Translations under genes and position numbers: made by a program | NCBI RefSeq assembly: GCF_003160695.1 | Contig: NZ_QGDD01000008.1 | Coordinates: forward strand, 186,001 to 250,000 | Reading direction: 5' to 3' | DNA length: 64,000 nucleotides | From: Nocardioides silvaticus | GTDB taxonomy: Bacteria > Actinomycetota > Actinomycetes > Propionibacteriales > Nocardioidaceae | Notes under the pieces: generated by a model | What the model was told of the DNA's origin: nothing | Databases searched by the model: none | What the model saw: the letters and a program-made list of their open reading frames with translations, nothing else | Shown: positions 42,963 to 52,491 of the stretch, in pieces | How positions within the stretch are numbered: position 1 is the stretch's first letter | Layout of the letters: the number at the start of each line of letters is the position of its first letter

Positions 42963-43711
42963 GACGCCTTCTTCTTCTTGAAGCGGTCGCCGTGGACCCG
43001 CATGTCGTAGCGCTCGGCCGGCGCCCGCTCGCCGCGGATCAGCTCGAGCTGGTGGGTGATCGCGGCCATGATCCGGTCGGTCGCCTCGTTGATCACCTCG
43101 GGGGTGCGGGGCTCCTTGGCCGCGAGGTCGGACAGCTCGACCGGCTCGCCGATGCGCGCGACGAGCTTCTTGCGCGGGAAGAGGAACGGCCTCTTCGTGT
43201 AGGGCGGCAGGATGTCCTGTGCGCCCCACTGGCCGACGGGGATCACCGGGCACCCTGTCTCGAGCGCGATCCGCGCCGCGCCGGACTTGCCCCGCATCGG
43301 CCACAGGTCGGGGTCACGGGTGATCGTCGCCTCGGGATAGATGATCACGGCCTCGCCGCGACCGACCGCCGCGACCGCGGCGGAGTAGGCGTCCACGGCG
43401 CCGGCGGTGTCGCGGTAGACCGGGATCTGGCCCGCCGACCGCAGGAAGAACCCGAGCGCCTTGTTGCGGAACAGCCCGTCCTTGGCGAGGTAGCGCGGGA
43501 TCCGGCCGTGGTCGTAGAAGAGCAGGGCCGCGGTCAGCGGGTCGATGTGCGACAGGTGGTTGAGCGCCACCACGCAGCCGCCCTTCGCCGGGAAGTTCTC
43601 CTCCCCGCCGATCCACTCGCGCTCGGTCGTCGCCAGCAGCGTCGGCTTGATGATCACCACCGCCAGGCCGATCGCCCAGTTGCGCTTCTCCTGCACCTTG
43701 CGGACCCTCAC
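42959..43711 (-). CDS. 1-acyl-glycerol-3-phosphate acyltransferase (PlsC-type)
   Basis: A 250-residue acyltransferase. It has [11 protein letters not shown] (the HX4D catalytic pair, about 51-61), the glycerophosphate-binding region [11 protein letters not shown] (EGT-like motif) and a hydrophobic segment [16 protein letters not shown] near the N-terminus. It adds a second fatty acid to lysophosphatidate to form phosphatidate. GTG 43711 is taken as start; GTG 43720 is also in frame. The basic C-terminus ends FKKKKAS. It is co-translated with gpsA. Confidence 0.88.
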   Translation of the reverse strand: MRVRKVQEKRNWAIGLAVVIIKPTLLATTEREWIGGEENFPAKGGCVVALNHLSHIDPLTAALLFYDHGRIPRYLAKDGLFRNKALGFFLRSAGQIPVYRDTAGAVDAYSAAVAAVGRGEAVIIYPEATITRDPDLWPMRGKSGAARIALETGCPVIPVGQWGAQDILPPYTKRPFLFPRKKLVARIGEPVELSDLAAKEPRTPEVINEATDRIMAAITHQLELIRGERAPAERYDMRVHGDRFKKKKAS

Positions 43712-43796
43712 GAGGGGCACGTTACCGGCCCGCGACCCCGTCGACCCGACAGCGCCCCGGCAGCATCCCGGCTCGGGCACCTGACAGGATCGACGA

Positions 43797-44450
43797 GTGA
43801 GCCAGCACGTCGTCGTGATCCCCGTGAAGCCCCCGGGGATCGGGAAGTCGCGACTGGTCGGGGTGCCCGCCGACCAGCGGGCGGCCCTCGCGACGGCGTT
43901 CGCCGTCGACACGGTGGCGGCGTGCCTGGAGACGCCTGGAGTCGCTCGGGTGCTGGTCACCACCGACGACGCCTACTTCGCATCGACCGTGGTCGCGATG
44001 GGCGCGGACGCACTGCCCGACGGGAGCAACGGCCTCAACCCGGCGCTGGTGCAGGCGGTCGCCGAAGCCGCCCGCCGGTGGCCGGACCTGCGTCCCGTCG
44101 CGCTCCTCGCGGACCTGCCCGCGCTGCGGCCGGCCGAGCTGCGGACCGCCTTGACGTCGATCACCGGCCCGACGGCGTACGTCGCCGACGCCGCGGGCAC
44201 CGGAACCACCCTCTACGCCGCGACGTACGACGACTTCGCGCCTCGGTTCGGACCGGGCTCGGCCGCGGCGCACGCCGCCGACGGTGCGGAACCGCTGGCC
44301 GGAGAGCTCGCCGGGCTGCGACAGGACGTCGACGACCTGGTCAGCCTGCGCGTCGCCGTCGCGCTCGGTGTCGGGCCGGCGACGCGGTCGACGCTGCCCT
44401 CGGCGTTGCCTTCGGTCCTCGACAACGACGACGGGCCGCCCTCGCACTGA
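43797..44450 (+). CDS. cofC: Guanylyltransferase of F420 synthesis (CofC/FbiD)
   Basis: A 217-residue nucleotidyltransferase with the fold signature [15 protein letters not shown] (residues 5-19) and [11 protein letters not shown] (metal Asp region). It joins GMP to 2-phospholactate or, in actinobacteria, to phosphoenolpyruvate, in coenzyme F420 synthesis. Other F420 genes (fbiA, fbiB, fbiC) are not in the window. GTG 43797 is the start. The 3' end makes a hairpin at 44429-44463 with the hupB region. Confidence 0.88.
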   Translation: MSQHVVVIPVKPPGIGKSRLVGVPADQRAALATAFAVDTVAACLETPGVARVLVTTDDAYFASTVVAMGADALPDGSNGLNPALVQAVAEAARRWPDLRPVALLADLPALRPAELRTALTSITGPTAYVADAAGTGTTLYAATYDDFAPRFGPGSAAAHAADGAEPLAGELAGLRQDVDDLVSLRVAVALGVGPATRSTLPSALPSVLDNDDGPPSH

Positions 44451-44463
44451 GGACGGCCCGTCG
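44429..44463. terminator. Bidirectional hairpin between cofC and hupB
   Basis: The sequence CGACGGGCCG ... CGGCCCGTCG (44429-44438 and 44454-44463) extends inward by CCTC/GAGG after one mismatch, leaving a 5-base loop. The 14 pairs over 35 bp sit at the convergent gene ends. There is no U-run, but the position suits termination of both genes. Confidence 0.55.
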
Positions 44464-44481
44464 CAGGTTGATCGGCGGCGA

Positions 44482-45108
44482 CTACTTCTTCTTCGCGGTG
44501 CTCTTCTTCGCCGTGCTCTTCTTGGCCGGGGCCTTCTTCGCCGGTGCCTTCTTGGCCGGTGCCTTCTTGGCGGGTGCCTTCTTGGCCGGAGCCTTCTTCG
44601 CGGGCGCCTTCTTGGCCGGAGCCTTCTTCGCCGGTGCCTTCTTGGCCGGAGCCTTCTTCGCGGGCGCCTTCTTGGCCGGAGCCTTCTTCGCGGGCGCCTT
44701 CTTGGCCGGAGCCTTCTTCGCCGGAGCGGCGGCCTTCTTGGCGGTCGCCGCCGCCTTCTTGGCCGGAGCCGCTGCCTTCTTCGCGGCGGCCTTCGCCGGA
44801 GCAGCGGCCGCCTTCACGGCCGGCAGCTTCTTCGCACCGGAGACGACGTTCTTGAGGTCGGCGCCGGCGCTGAACTTCGGAACCGCCTTCTTCTTGGTCT
44901 TCACGCGCGCACCGGTCTGCGGGTTGCGGACCCAGCGCGCGTTGCGCACTGCCTTCTCGAAGGACCCGAAGCCGGTGATGGCGACCTTCTCGCCCTTCGC
45001 GACCTGGCGGGTGATCGTGTCGAGCACGGAGTCGAGTGCATGGGCGGCAGCCTTGCGGTTGCCGTCGAATCGAGTGGCGAGCTCGTCGATGAGCTGAGAC
45101 TTGTTCAC
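44482..45108 (-). CDS. hupB: HU-like nucleoid protein with lysine-rich tail
   Basis: A 208-residue protein of the actinobacterial HupB type. The N-terminal 90 residues are the HU fold ([16 protein letters not shown] at the start, and [21 protein letters not shown], the DNA-binding arm). The C-terminal 115 residues are Lys/Ala/Pro repeats, mostly KKAPA, ending [11 protein letters not shown], similar to eukaryotic histone H1 tails. It compacts DNA. GTG 45108 is the start. The tail is coded by a DNA tandem repeat (44520-44735). A -35/-10 pair is at 45190-45218 and a leader hairpin is present. Confidence 0.95.
   Translation of the reverse strand: MNKSQLIDELATRFDGNRKAAAHALDSVLDTITRQVAKGEKVAITGFGSFEKAVRNARWVRNPQTGARVKTKKKAVPKFSAGADLKNVVSGAKKLPAVKAAAAPAKAAAKKAAAPAKKAAATAKKAAAPAKKAPAKKAPAKKAPAKKAPAKKAPAKKAPAKKAPAKKAPAKKAPAKKAPAKKAPAKKAPAKKAPAKKSTAKKSTAKKK
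44520..44735 (-). repeat. Tandem repeat coding the HU tail
   Basis: 15-bp units (with 30-bp super-units) such as GCCTTCTTGGCCGG/GCCTTCTTCGCGGGC repeat about 13 times and code KKAPA units. Units differ mainly at third codon positions. Expansion or contraction by slippage could vary tail length between strains. Confidence 0.85.
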
Positions 45109-45124
45109 TACTTGTCCTTCCGCC

Positions 45125-45146
45125 GGAACCGCCTCTAGCCGGTTCC
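45125..45146 (-). promoter_or_regulatory. hupB leader hairpin
   Basis: GGAACCG (45125-45131) and CGGTTCC (45140-45146) form a 7-bp stem with an 8-base loop in the roughly 75-base leader between the proposed promoter and GTG 45108. It may stabilise the mRNA or affect translation. No known riboswitch or leader family was recognised. Confidence 0.4.
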
Positions 45147-45189
45147 TGGGCCGTTTGGTCCGGGCCCCCGCCCGGCTTCCTTGTTCGGC

Positions 45190-45218
45190 ACGCTAGGCAT
45201 TCGGCGGCGGCCTCACAA
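45190..45218 (-). promoter_or_regulatory. Putative hupB promoter
   Basis: On the minus strand: TTGTGA (45213-45218), 17 bp, TAGCGT (45190-45195). Both boxes and the ideal spacing support a housekeeping sigma promoter. The rest of the 207-bp gap to the LTA-synthase gene has a 12-bp palindrome GCCGAATTCGGC at 45260 and nothing else I can support. Confidence 0.5.
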
Positions 45219-45315
45219 TCACCACGCCGCGATTCCGACGGGTTTTTTCGCGAAAGAGCGCCGAATTCGGCCAATTCACGCCCCTTTCGCCACAGGAGCG
45301 TGTTTCGGGACGTTC

Positions 45316-47301
45316 TCAGTCGTCCGCGCCCGGCCACATGCGATCGACCGAGTATCGCTCCCCGATCGAGAAGTCGTACTGCACCAGGCGCAGGTCGTCG
45401 AGCAATTGTTCCGACCTCGGATCCAACGAATTCTCGGGGGTTTCGGCGCCATCGCTGGTGACGATCCGTCCTTGCTGCAGAGCGCTGACGCGGCCGTGCA
45501 GCCGGTCGAGGAGCGCGAGGTACGGCGGCACCGGCGCATCGGCGACCTGGTAGAGCAGCGGCAGGAAGAACGACGGACTGGTCAGCGGCATCGGTCGACG
45601 GCGGTTGCCCTCGCTGCTCCACACGAAGAACGGCGTCTCGTAGAGACCGAGCCCGTCGTCGTTCGCGTTCTTCACCTCGGCGTCGTAGATGCCGGGCAGG
45701 TGGTCGCCGTAGAAGAGCACGACCGACTTCTCGTCACTCGCCTCGAGGTCGGAGAGGAAGTCCGCCAATGCCACATCGGTGTGCTCCAAACCTCGTGCGT
45801 ACTGGCCGATCCGGTCGGCCTGGTCGTCGCCGATGCCGCTGACGCCGATCGGGTCGTCGTAATGGTCGTCGACCGGGATGTGGTTCTGCATCGTGACGAG
45901 GTTGACCATCAGTGGGTCGTCGCTCTCCTCCATCTGGAGAAGGACCTCGTCGAACGCGGCGTGGTCGTCGATGTAGGGGTTGTCGTCGATCGTCTCAGTC
46001 GACCGCATGGTCGTGTCGTGGATGAAGTCCTCGAAGCCGAACGTCTCGTAGACCTGCTCGCGCTTGTAGAGGCCGATCATGTAGGGGTGGATCGCGATCG
46101 CGCGGTGTCCCTGCGACTTGAACCAGCCGACGGCCGAGGGGTAGTCCTCGTAGTTGGGGACGAGCATCTGGTACGGCGAGACCATCTGCGGCCGGAACAA
46201 CGCGATCGACTGGCCGGTCAGCGTCTCGAACTCCATGTTGGCCGTGCCGCCTCCGTACAGCTGCGCGAGCATCGTGCCGCTGGTCGTCTCCCCCATCACT
46301 GCGCGGGTCTGCGGGATCGGGTCGCGCTCGAGCTCGAAGCCCTCGAGGTTGGTGGGGTCGGTGAACGACTCGCTCAGGACGAGGATCACGTTGACGTCGT
46401 CCAGGGTGCCGGTGCGCCCACGGTTGATGCGGTCGGCGGCCCGGGCGTAGCGGTCGGAGACCTGGTCCATCTGCTGCTCGCTGTAGAGCAGGGGCCAGGC
46501 CATCGCAGAGATCGGCATGTTGTAGAGGAACCCGCCGACGAAGCCGTTGCTGCGGTAGTTCGTCTTCTGGTTCCAGTACCGCCAGTGCTCACCGCGCACC
46601 TCGTAGGCCTTGCGCCAGATGTTGCCGGGCTCGTTGAACTTCGTCGTCTGGAAGAGCAGCGTCGCCGTCAGCACGAGCACGCCGGCACGGAGCAGCCCGA
46701 GCCTGACGGCCTCGCGGCGCGGCAGCGCTCGTAGCGACGGCCGCGGGTAGCGGAGGGCGAGGCGCCGACCGATCCACACGCACCCGGCGACGAGCAGCGC
46801 CAGCCCGACGGCGAGCAGGACCGCCAGGGTCGGCGACACGAACGCGCTGAGGAACCCGGGCTCGCTCAGGAAGTCGACGTCGCTGGGGTAGACCGGCTCC
46901 TCACGGAAGTCGATCTTGACCCGGTTGGCGACAGCGAGCGGGATGACGATCGCCGACAACAGCCCGATCGCCCACCACAGCCGCCCGATCAGCGACCAGA
47001 GGAAGAGCAGGCACAGCCAGATCACGATCGTGTCGACGTAGAACCCGACGTAGTGGACGAACTGGTCGCTGATCCAGCGCGGGTCGCCGCGCCAGAGCGT
47101 GGAGACCTCGAGAGCCAGCGTCAGGACGACGGCGACCAGGAGCGAGAGCAGAGCGCCGCGGCGCAGGACCACCGCGACGCCGTACGGCGCCTTCGGCGTC
47201 GCCCCGGCGTCGGGCGTCCCGACCGCTCCGGGGGTTGGCGATTCGTCCCCGTCATCCCCGTCTGCCGGCAGCGGCGGATCGGCGACGGACGAGGTGGACA
47301 C
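45316..47301 (-). CDS. LTA synthase-like membrane sulfatase-fold enzyme
   Basis: A 661-residue protein with an N-terminal region of five hydrophobic segments (about residues 45-230) and a C-terminal extracellular sulfatase-fold domain. Key motifs: [13 protein letters not shown] (metal Glu), [15 protein letters not shown] with the threonine nucleophile, [10 protein letters not shown], and [11 protein letters not shown] with metal Asp-His. This is the layout of lipoteichoic acid synthase and related phosphoglycerol or phosphoethanolamine transferases. Actinobacterial members may act on other cell-wall polymers; the polymer is unknown. GTG 47301 is the start. Confidence 0.83.
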   Translation of the reverse strand: MSTSSVADPPLPADGDDGDESPTPGAVGTPDAGATPKAPYGVAVVLRRGALLSLLVAVVLTLALEVSTLWRGDPRWISDQFVHYVGFYVDTIVIWLCLLFLWSLIGRLWWAIGLLSAIVIPLAVANRVKIDFREEPVYPSDVDFLSEPGFLSAFVSPTLAVLLAVGLALLVAGCVWIGRRLALRYPRPSLRALPRREAVRLGLLRAGVLVLTATLLFQTTKFNEPGNIWRKAYEVRGEHWRYWNQKTNYRSNGFVGGFLYNMPISAMAWPLLYSEQQMDQVSDRYARAADRINRGRTGTLDDVNVILVLSESFTDPTNLEGFELERDPIPQTRAVMGETTSGTMLAQLYGGGTANMEFETLTGQSIALFRPQMVSPYQMLVPNYEDYPSAVGWFKSQGHRAIAIHPYMIGLYKREQVYETFGFEDFIHDTTMRSTETIDDNPYIDDHAAFDEVLLQMEESDDPLMVNLVTMQNHIPVDDHYDDPIGVSGIGDDQADRIGQYARGLEHTDVALADFLSDLEASDEKSVVLFYGDHLPGIYDAEVKNANDDGLGLYETPFFVWSSEGNRRRPMPLTSPSFFLPLLYQVADAPVPPYLALLDRLHGRVSALQQGRIVTSDGAETPENSLDPRSEQLLDDLRLVQYDFSIGERYSVDRMWPGADD

Positions 47302-47380
47302 GCGGCCAATCGTAGGTTGCGGGCAGGCGAATCCCTTCAATTGGGCGGCGGTGCGGAACCGCCTGCCGCAGACTTGTCCA

Positions 47381-49036
47381 GTGCACCAGTCTCGGAGAGT
47401 CGCGGCCGCTGCTGCGTGTCTCGTCGCCGCCAGTGGGCTCCTCCCGACGCCGGGCGAAGCCGTGAGCCCTGAGGACCGCGAGGTCACGCGCCAACGTCCG
47501 GCGGCGGTCCTGCGCGCCCCACGGGTCGTCGAGATCAACGCGAACGTGGTCCTGACCGGCTCTCTCGGACGTCCCGGAACCCGCCCCGTCCACCTCCAGG
47601 TGCTCGACACGATGTACGACGTCTGGAAGCGCGTCGCCCGCACGCGATCGACGAGAGCCGGCGACTTCCGGTTCGCGAAGGTCCTGGTCAGACCGCCCGC
47701 CAACCCGGCACCGATCCTGACCGTTCGGGCGTTCGCCCCTCGAGCAGGCAGCCGACCGGCCGTCGCGACACCACGAAAGGTCGTGCGCTCGGTCTATCCA
47801 CGACCGGACATGACCGGACCGTTGACGATCGCGTCCGTCGACTCCGACGAGCGCCTGGGCGACGAGCGGTCCGGCGACAACGGCTTCGACCTCAGCGATG
47901 ACGGCCGGTTCGCAGTCTTCGCCTCCGCTGCGACCTGGGCCGACCCGTCCCAGAGACGGCCCGGCCTGCAGATCTTCCTCCGCGACCGGGAGCGAGGCCG
48001 GACCACGCTCATCACTCGCGGACTCGATGGGCGACCGACGAACTATTCGTTCACCCCGCTCATCAGCGGCGACGGGCGATGGGTCGTCTACTGGTCGAAA
48101 GCTCGAAAGCTGGTGGCCCACGATCCCACCCGGAGTGGTGACTTGTACTGGTGGGACCGTCGTAGTGGGCGCAACTCGGTCGTGGTCGGCGTGCCGCGCG
48201 GGGCGTACGTGGTCCGCCCGTTGGCGCTCTCCCGCGACGGTCGCTTCCTGGCATTCGCGACGAGCGCCCCCGATATCTCGCCGTCGCCCGTTGACGAGGC
48301 GATGGACCTCTACGTGCTCGACCGGGAGACTGGCGAGGCCGATCAGGTTCCGACGCCGGACACGCCGCGCGGATACGGCATCGAAGACATGTTCGCGGTA
48401 TCGATGAGCGATGACGGACGGTTCATCGCGTACGCGGTCGACGTTCCTGACCTGTCCCCCAGCATGTATCCCAACAACCGTGAGCTGAGGCTCACCGACA
48501 GACGTCTCGGCACCACTCAGGAGATCCCCGTCGACCCGTTCGGCCTACGCGGACCCGTCGAGGATGTCGATGTCACACATACCGCAATGTCCGGGGATGG
48601 ACGGTTCGTGGCCTATGTGGCCCGGATCGTGCCGTCCGAGCCATCCCGCTCCGCCCGCGCGGCAGTCGTGTGGGATCGCCAGACGGGTGATGTCGAGGTC
48701 GTCGCGCAGCCGCCGCGTCCCTACCCCGACCCCAGCGCAGGGCCGGCCGTTGCAGACATCTCGTCCGACGGTCGGTACGTCGCCTACCTGAGCATCGACG
48801 TGATCGACGAGCAGGTCCTCCGGGCCGATCGGGTGACAGGCATCGTCGACGTCGTGGTGCCCGACCCACCTGTCGGCCCGCCGGATGGGTCGGATCCCTT
48901 CTTCTCTGCTCCGCGCATCAGCGGCGACGGATCCACGATCGTCTTCACCATCGACGCTCTGCAGAAGGAGTACGTCCCAGGAGACATCAATCGGGTGGTG
49001 GACCTGTTCGCCTGGGACGCGCCACCCGCTGATTGA
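47381..49036 (+). CDS. Secreted beta-propeller-like (TolB/PD40) protein
   Basis: A 551-residue exported protein. The N-terminus (HQSRRVAAAAACLVAASG) is a signal peptide with a probable cut near AVSPED. After a beta-rich N-terminal region, five or six repeats have the PD40 pattern: DLSDDGRFAVFAS, LISGDGRWVVYWS, ALSRDGRFLAFAT, SMSDDGRFIAYAV, AMSGDGRFVAYVA, DISSDGRYVAYLS and RISGDGSTIVFT. TolB-like propellers usually bind other proteins or glycans. GTG 47381 is the start, with no ribosome site. It diverges from the LTA-synthase-like gene. No enzyme motif is visible. Confidence 0.8.
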   Translation: MHQSRRVAAAAACLVAASGLLPTPGEAVSPEDREVTRQRPAAVLRAPRVVEINANVVLTGSLGRPGTRPVHLQVLDTMYDVWKRVARTRSTRAGDFRFAKVLVRPPANPAPILTVRAFAPRAGSRPAVATPRKVVRSVYPRPDMTGPLTIASVDSDERLGDERSGDNGFDLSDDGRFAVFASAATWADPSQRRPGLQIFLRDRERGRTTLITRGLDGRPTNYSFTPLISGDGRWVVYWSKARKLVAHDPTRSGDLYWWDRRSGRNSVVVGVPRGAYVVRPLALSRDGRFLAFATSAPDISPSPVDEAMDLYVLDRETGEADQVPTPDTPRGYGIEDMFAVSMSDDGRFIAYAVDVPDLSPSMYPNNRELRLTDRRLGTTQEIPVDPFGLRGPVEDVDVTHTAMSGDGRFVAYVARIVPSEPSRSARAAVVWDRQTGDVEVVAQPPRPYPDPSAGPAVADISSDGRYVAYLSIDVIDEQVLRADRVTGIVDVVVPDPPVGPPDGSDPFFSAPRISGDGSTIVFTIDALQKEYVPGDINRVVDLFAWDAPPAD

Positions 49037-49048
49037 TCGGCGGTCGGC

Positions 49049-49963
49049 TCAGGACGCCTGCGCCGCCCGGTACTGCTCGGCCCGCGCCAGCAGCGCAGCG
49101 TGCAGCTCGCGCACCTGCAGCGAGACCGGCAGGGTGGTCCGCTGCCGGACGACCAGCGTGACCAGCGTCGGGTCTCCCGCGATCGGGCGGGTGGCGATGA
49201 GGCCGGCGCGGTGGAGCGGGTCGCCGAGCACGCTGTAGTCCGGCAGCACGGTGACACCGAGGCCCTCGGCGACGAGCGCTTTGCCCATCTCCGCGCCGTC
49301 GGTGCTGTGCGTGGCGTGCGGCAGGTCGGCACCGAAGACCCGGTGCACGTAGCGGTGCATGAGGTAGCCGGCCCGCATCATCACGAATCGCTGGCGGCGC
49401 AGGTCCTCGATCGTCACCTGCGTCTGCGCCGTGAGCGGGTGGTCCGCCGGCAGCACCGCGACCGGCCGACCGTGCAGCAGGTCGGTGCCGACCAGGCCCG
49501 TGGGCGCGTCGTCGCCGTCGAGCACGTTGACGAGCCCGAGGTCGAGGGTGCCCTCGGCGAGCCCCTCGTCGATCTGCGACTGCTGCAGGGTCAGCACCTC
49601 GACGGTCGCCGCCGGCCGGTTGGACTGGAACGCCCGGACGGCCGGCACCAGCAGCGTGGCCGTCGCCGCGTGCACGGTGCCGAGCCGGATCAGGCGGGCA
49701 TCGGCGCGCTGGTCGCCGGCCGCGGCGCGGAGCCGGTCGACGGCAGCGAGCACCTCCTCCATGTAGGGCAGCAGCTCGCGCCCCTCCCTGCTGATCCGGG
49801 CGCCCGTACGCCGCCGGTCGAGCAGCGTGACCTTGAGCTCGCGCTCGAGCTTGGTCACCGACTCGCTGAGCGCGGGTTGGGAGAGGTGCAGCTTCTCGCT
49901 GGCCCGCCTGAGCGATCCGTGCCGGGTCACCGCCGCGAGGTACTCGAGTTGTTCGATCCGCAT
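49049..49963 (-). CDS. LysR family transcriptional regulator
   Basis: A 304-residue LysR-type regulator. The helix-turn-helix is in RIEQLEYLAAVTRHGSLRRASEKLHLSQPALS at the N-terminus (residues 2-33 as an extent), and an effector-binding domain of about 210 residues follows. It diverges from the sfn/ssu operon, and LysR regulators (such as SsuR and Cbl) commonly control sulfonate genes, so sulfur control is likely but not shown. ATG 49963 fits. The effector is unknown. Confidence 0.88.
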   Translation of the reverse strand: MRIEQLEYLAAVTRHGSLRRASEKLHLSQPALSESVTKLERELKVTLLDRRRTGARISREGRELLPYMEEVLAAVDRLRAAAGDQRADARLIRLGTVHAATATLLVPAVRAFQSNRPAATVEVLTLQQSQIDEGLAEGTLDLGLVNVLDGDDAPTGLVGTDLLHGRPVAVLPADHPLTAQTQVTIEDLRRQRFVMMRAGYLMHRYVHRVFGADLPHATHSTDGAEMGKALVAEGLGVTVLPDYSVLGDPLHRAGLIATRPIAGDPTLVTLVVRQRTTLPVSLQVRELHAALLARAEQYRAAQAS

Positions 49964-50048
49964 GTTGTCCGCCTTGTTCCGTGAGAGGCCCGCCCGATGG
50001 AGCGATCCCGGACACCTGCCATCCACCGGCTTGTGCCGGATCCAAACT

Positions 50049-50063
50049 CTAGTAACTTGGTAG
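50049..50063. promoter_or_regulatory. Possible LysR operator before sfnG
   Basis: CTA-N9-TAG (50049-50063) contains a T-N11-A pattern typical of LysR sites. It lies between the divergent regulator and sfnG, next to a weak TTGTGC-N16-TAACTT promoter (50032-50058). Confidence 0.3.
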
Positions 50064-50115
50064 ACAAACAGCAAACGCCACGCCGCACGCATGCGCAGAA
50101 ACCGCAGGAGAGCCC

Positions 50116-51246
50116 ATGTCCAGCACCCCGCCCCTCGACCCAGAGAACCTCGCGAAGCCGCTCCAGTTCGCCTACTGGGTCCCCAACGTCAGCGGTGGCC
50201 TCGTGGTCAGCAAGATCGAGCAGCGCACCGACTGGAACCTCGACTACAACATCGAGCTCGGCCGCCTCGCCGAGAACAACGGGTTCGACTACGCGCTCTC
50301 GCAGGTGCGCTACATGGCGGGCTACGGCGCCGCCTACCAACACGAGTCCACCTCGATCAGCCTGGCGATCGCGCTGGCGACCGAGCGCCTCAAGGTCATC
50401 GCGGCGGTCCACCCCGGCCTGTGGCAGCCCGGCGTCCTCGCCAAGCTGGTCGCCAGCTCGGACCAGTACACCAAGGGCCGCTTCTGCGTGAACGTGGTGA
50501 GCGGCTGGTTCAAGGACGAGTTCACCAAGCTCGGCGAGCCGTGGCTCGAGCACGGCGAGCGCTACCGCCGGTCCGAGGAGTTCATCCGCTACCTGCGCGA
50601 GATCTGGACCAGCGACCACGCCGAGCTCAACGGCGACTTCTACCGGCTGCACGACTTCGACCTGAAGCCCAAGCCGTACGACGTCCCCGGGCGCCCGCAC
50701 CCCGAGATCTTCATGGGCGGCAACTCCACCGACGCCCGCGGCATGGGCGGCCGGGTCACCGACTGGTACTTCATGAACGGCAACACGCCCGAAGGCATCG
50801 CCGAGCAGGTGCGCGACGTCAGCGACGTGGCCGCCGTGCACGGCCGCCCCGGGCACGTGCGCTTCGGCGTCAACGGCTTCCTGATCGGCCGGGACACCGA
50901 GGCGGAGGCGCGCGACGTGCTCCGCGAGATCATCGACAAGGCCGACCACGAGGCCGTCGAGGGCTTCGGCTCGGCGGTCAAGCAGGCCGGGCAGTCGACG
51001 GGCGACAAGAAGGGCATGTGGCAGGACTCGGAGTTCGCCGACCTCGTCCAGTACAACGACGGCTTCCGGACCGGGCTGGTCGGCACCCCGGAGCAGATCG
51101 CCCACCGCATGCTCGCCTACAAGCGTGAGGGCGTGAACCTCTTCCTCCTCGGCTTCCTGCACTTCCAGGAGGACGTCCAGTACTTCGGTCGCGAGGTGCT
51201 CCCGATCGTCCGCGAGCTCGAGGCCGCGGAGCTGGAGCGCGTCTGA
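50116..51246 (+). CDS. sfnG: FMNH2-dependent dimethyl sulfone monooxygenase
   Basis: A 376-residue luciferase-like monooxygenase. The family pattern is LQFAYWVPNVSGGLVVSK at the start, IALATERLKVIAAVHPGLW, FCVNVVSGWFKDEF (flavin site) and PEIFMGGNSTDARGMGGR. SfnG oxidises dimethyl sulfone to methanesulfinate using reduced flavin. The flavin reductases in the operon could supply FMNH2. The start ATG 50116 follows GGAGAG. Gene 1 of a five-gene operon; the SfnB-like gene overlaps it by one base. Confidence 0.88.
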   Translation: MSSTPPLDPENLAKPLQFAYWVPNVSGGLVVSKIEQRTDWNLDYNIELGRLAENNGFDYALSQVRYMAGYGAAYQHESTSISLAIALATERLKVIAAVHPGLWQPGVLAKLVASSDQYTKGRFCVNVVSGWFKDEFTKLGEPWLEHGERYRRSEEFIRYLREIWTSDHAELNGDFYRLHDFDLKPKPYDVPGRPHPEIFMGGNSTDARGMGGRVTDWYFMNGNTPEGIAEQVRDVSDVAAVHGRPGHVRFGVNGFLIGRDTEAEARDVLREIIDKADHEAVEGFGSAVKQAGQSTGDKKGMWQDSEFADLVQYNDGFRTGLVGTPEQIAHRMLAYKREGVNLFLLGFLHFQEDVQYFGREVLPIVRELEAAELERV

Positions 51247-52484
51247 TGACTGCCCTCCAGTCCCCGGTCGGCACCGGCGTGCCGGTGCTGACCTCGGAGC
51301 AGGCCGTCGAGGCCGCACGCGATCTGGGCGCCCGGTTCGCCGCCGGCGCCGCCGAGCGTGACCGGCGCCGGATCCTGCCGGTCGAGCAGCTCGAGCAGCT
51401 GTCGGCGTCGGGCCTGCTCGCGATCACCGTGCCGGAGGAGTACGGCGGTGCCGACCTGCCGGTCGCGACGGTCACCGAGGTGATGCGACTGATCGCCGCC
51501 GGTGACCCGAACGTCGCGCAGATCCCGCACAGCCACTTCGCCTACGTCAACGTGCTGCGGGAGGTCGGGACCGACGAGCAGAAGCGCGCCCTCCTCGGCG
51601 ACGTGCTGCGCGGTGCGCGGTTCGGCAACGCGCAGTCGGAGATCCGGTCGAAGCACGTGCGCGACCACGCCACCACGTTGCGTCCGCTCGGTCCCCGGGT
51701 CGGCGCGGGCGCGGCCCGGGCGGAGGAGTGGGTGCTCGACGGCACCAAGGGCTACTGCACCGGAGCCCTCTTCGCGCACTGGATCCCGGTGCTGGCGCAC
51801 CTCGACGACGACGGTCCGCTCCACGTGGCCTGGGTCGAGCGGCACGCACCCGGCGTCACGGTCATCGACGACTGGGACGGCGTCGGGCAGCGCACCACCG
51901 CGAGCGGGACCGTGAGGCTCGACGAGGTTCGCGTGCCGGGCGACCGGATCACGCCGTACCACCTGACCTTCGAGCGGCCGCAGACGTTCGGCGCCTTCGC
52001 CCAGGTGCTCCACGCGGCGATCGACGCCGGCATCGCGCGGGCGGCACTCGCCGACGCCGCGGAGTTCGTGACGACCAAGAGCCGGCCCTACCCGGACGCC
52101 GGCGTCGAGCGGGCTGCCGAGGACCCGCTGGTGGTGCACGCCTTCGGGGAGCTCGAGCTGCAGGTCCGGGGCGCCGAGGCGCTGCTGGCCGAGGCCGGGC
52201 GCGCGGTCGACCGGGCCAACGCCGACCTTCGCGAGGGCACGGCGGCCCGGTCGAGCATGGCCGTCGCCGCTGCGCGAGCAGCGACCTCGGCCGCCGCCGT
52301 CGAGGTGGGCAGCCGGCTCTTCGAGGTCTGCGGCACCCGCTCGGCGCTGGCGTCGCTCGTGCTCGACCGGCACTGGCGCAACGCCCGCACCCACACCCTG
52401 CACGATCCCGCCGCGTGGAAGGTCCAGCACCTCGGCCGCTACGCGATCGACGGCACCCTCCCACCCCGACACGGACAGCTTTGA
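51246..52484 (+). CDS. sfnB: Acyl-CoA dehydrogenase-like oxidoreductase, SfnB family
   Basis: A 412-residue flavoprotein of the acyl-CoA dehydrogenase fold with desulfurisation relatives (SfnB, DszC). The N-terminal helical domain is followed by a beta domain (VLDGTKGYCTGALFAHWIPVLA) and a C-terminal helical domain (LFEVCGTRSALASLVLDRHWRNARTHTLHDP). DszC-type members are flavin monooxygenases rather than dehydrogenases, and that is my preferred reading. It acts on a sulfur compound. Its start overlaps the sfnG stop by one base (TGATG). Confidence 0.82.
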   Translation: MTALQSPVGTGVPVLTSEQAVEAARDLGARFAAGAAERDRRRILPVEQLEQLSASGLLAITVPEEYGGADLPVATVTEVMRLIAAGDPNVAQIPHSHFAYVNVLREVGTDEQKRALLGDVLRGARFGNAQSEIRSKHVRDHATTLRPLGPRVGAGAARAEEWVLDGTKGYCTGALFAHWIPVLAHLDDDGPLHVAWVERHAPGVTVIDDWDGVGQRTTASGTVRLDEVRVPGDRITPYHLTFERPQTFGAFAQVLHAAIDAGIARAALADAAEFVTTKSRPYPDAGVERAAEDPLVVHAFGELELQVRGAEALLAEAGRAVDRANADLREGTAARSSMAVAAARAATSAAAVEVGSRLFEVCGTRSALASLVLDRHWRNARTHTLHDPAAWKVQHLGRYAIDGTLPPRHGQL

Positions 52485-52491
52485 GGACCTC

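Noticed and set aside
44520..44735. HU tail repeats considered as non-coding satellite
   Set aside because: The frame is kept through all units and codes the known Lys/Ala/Pro tail of HupB.
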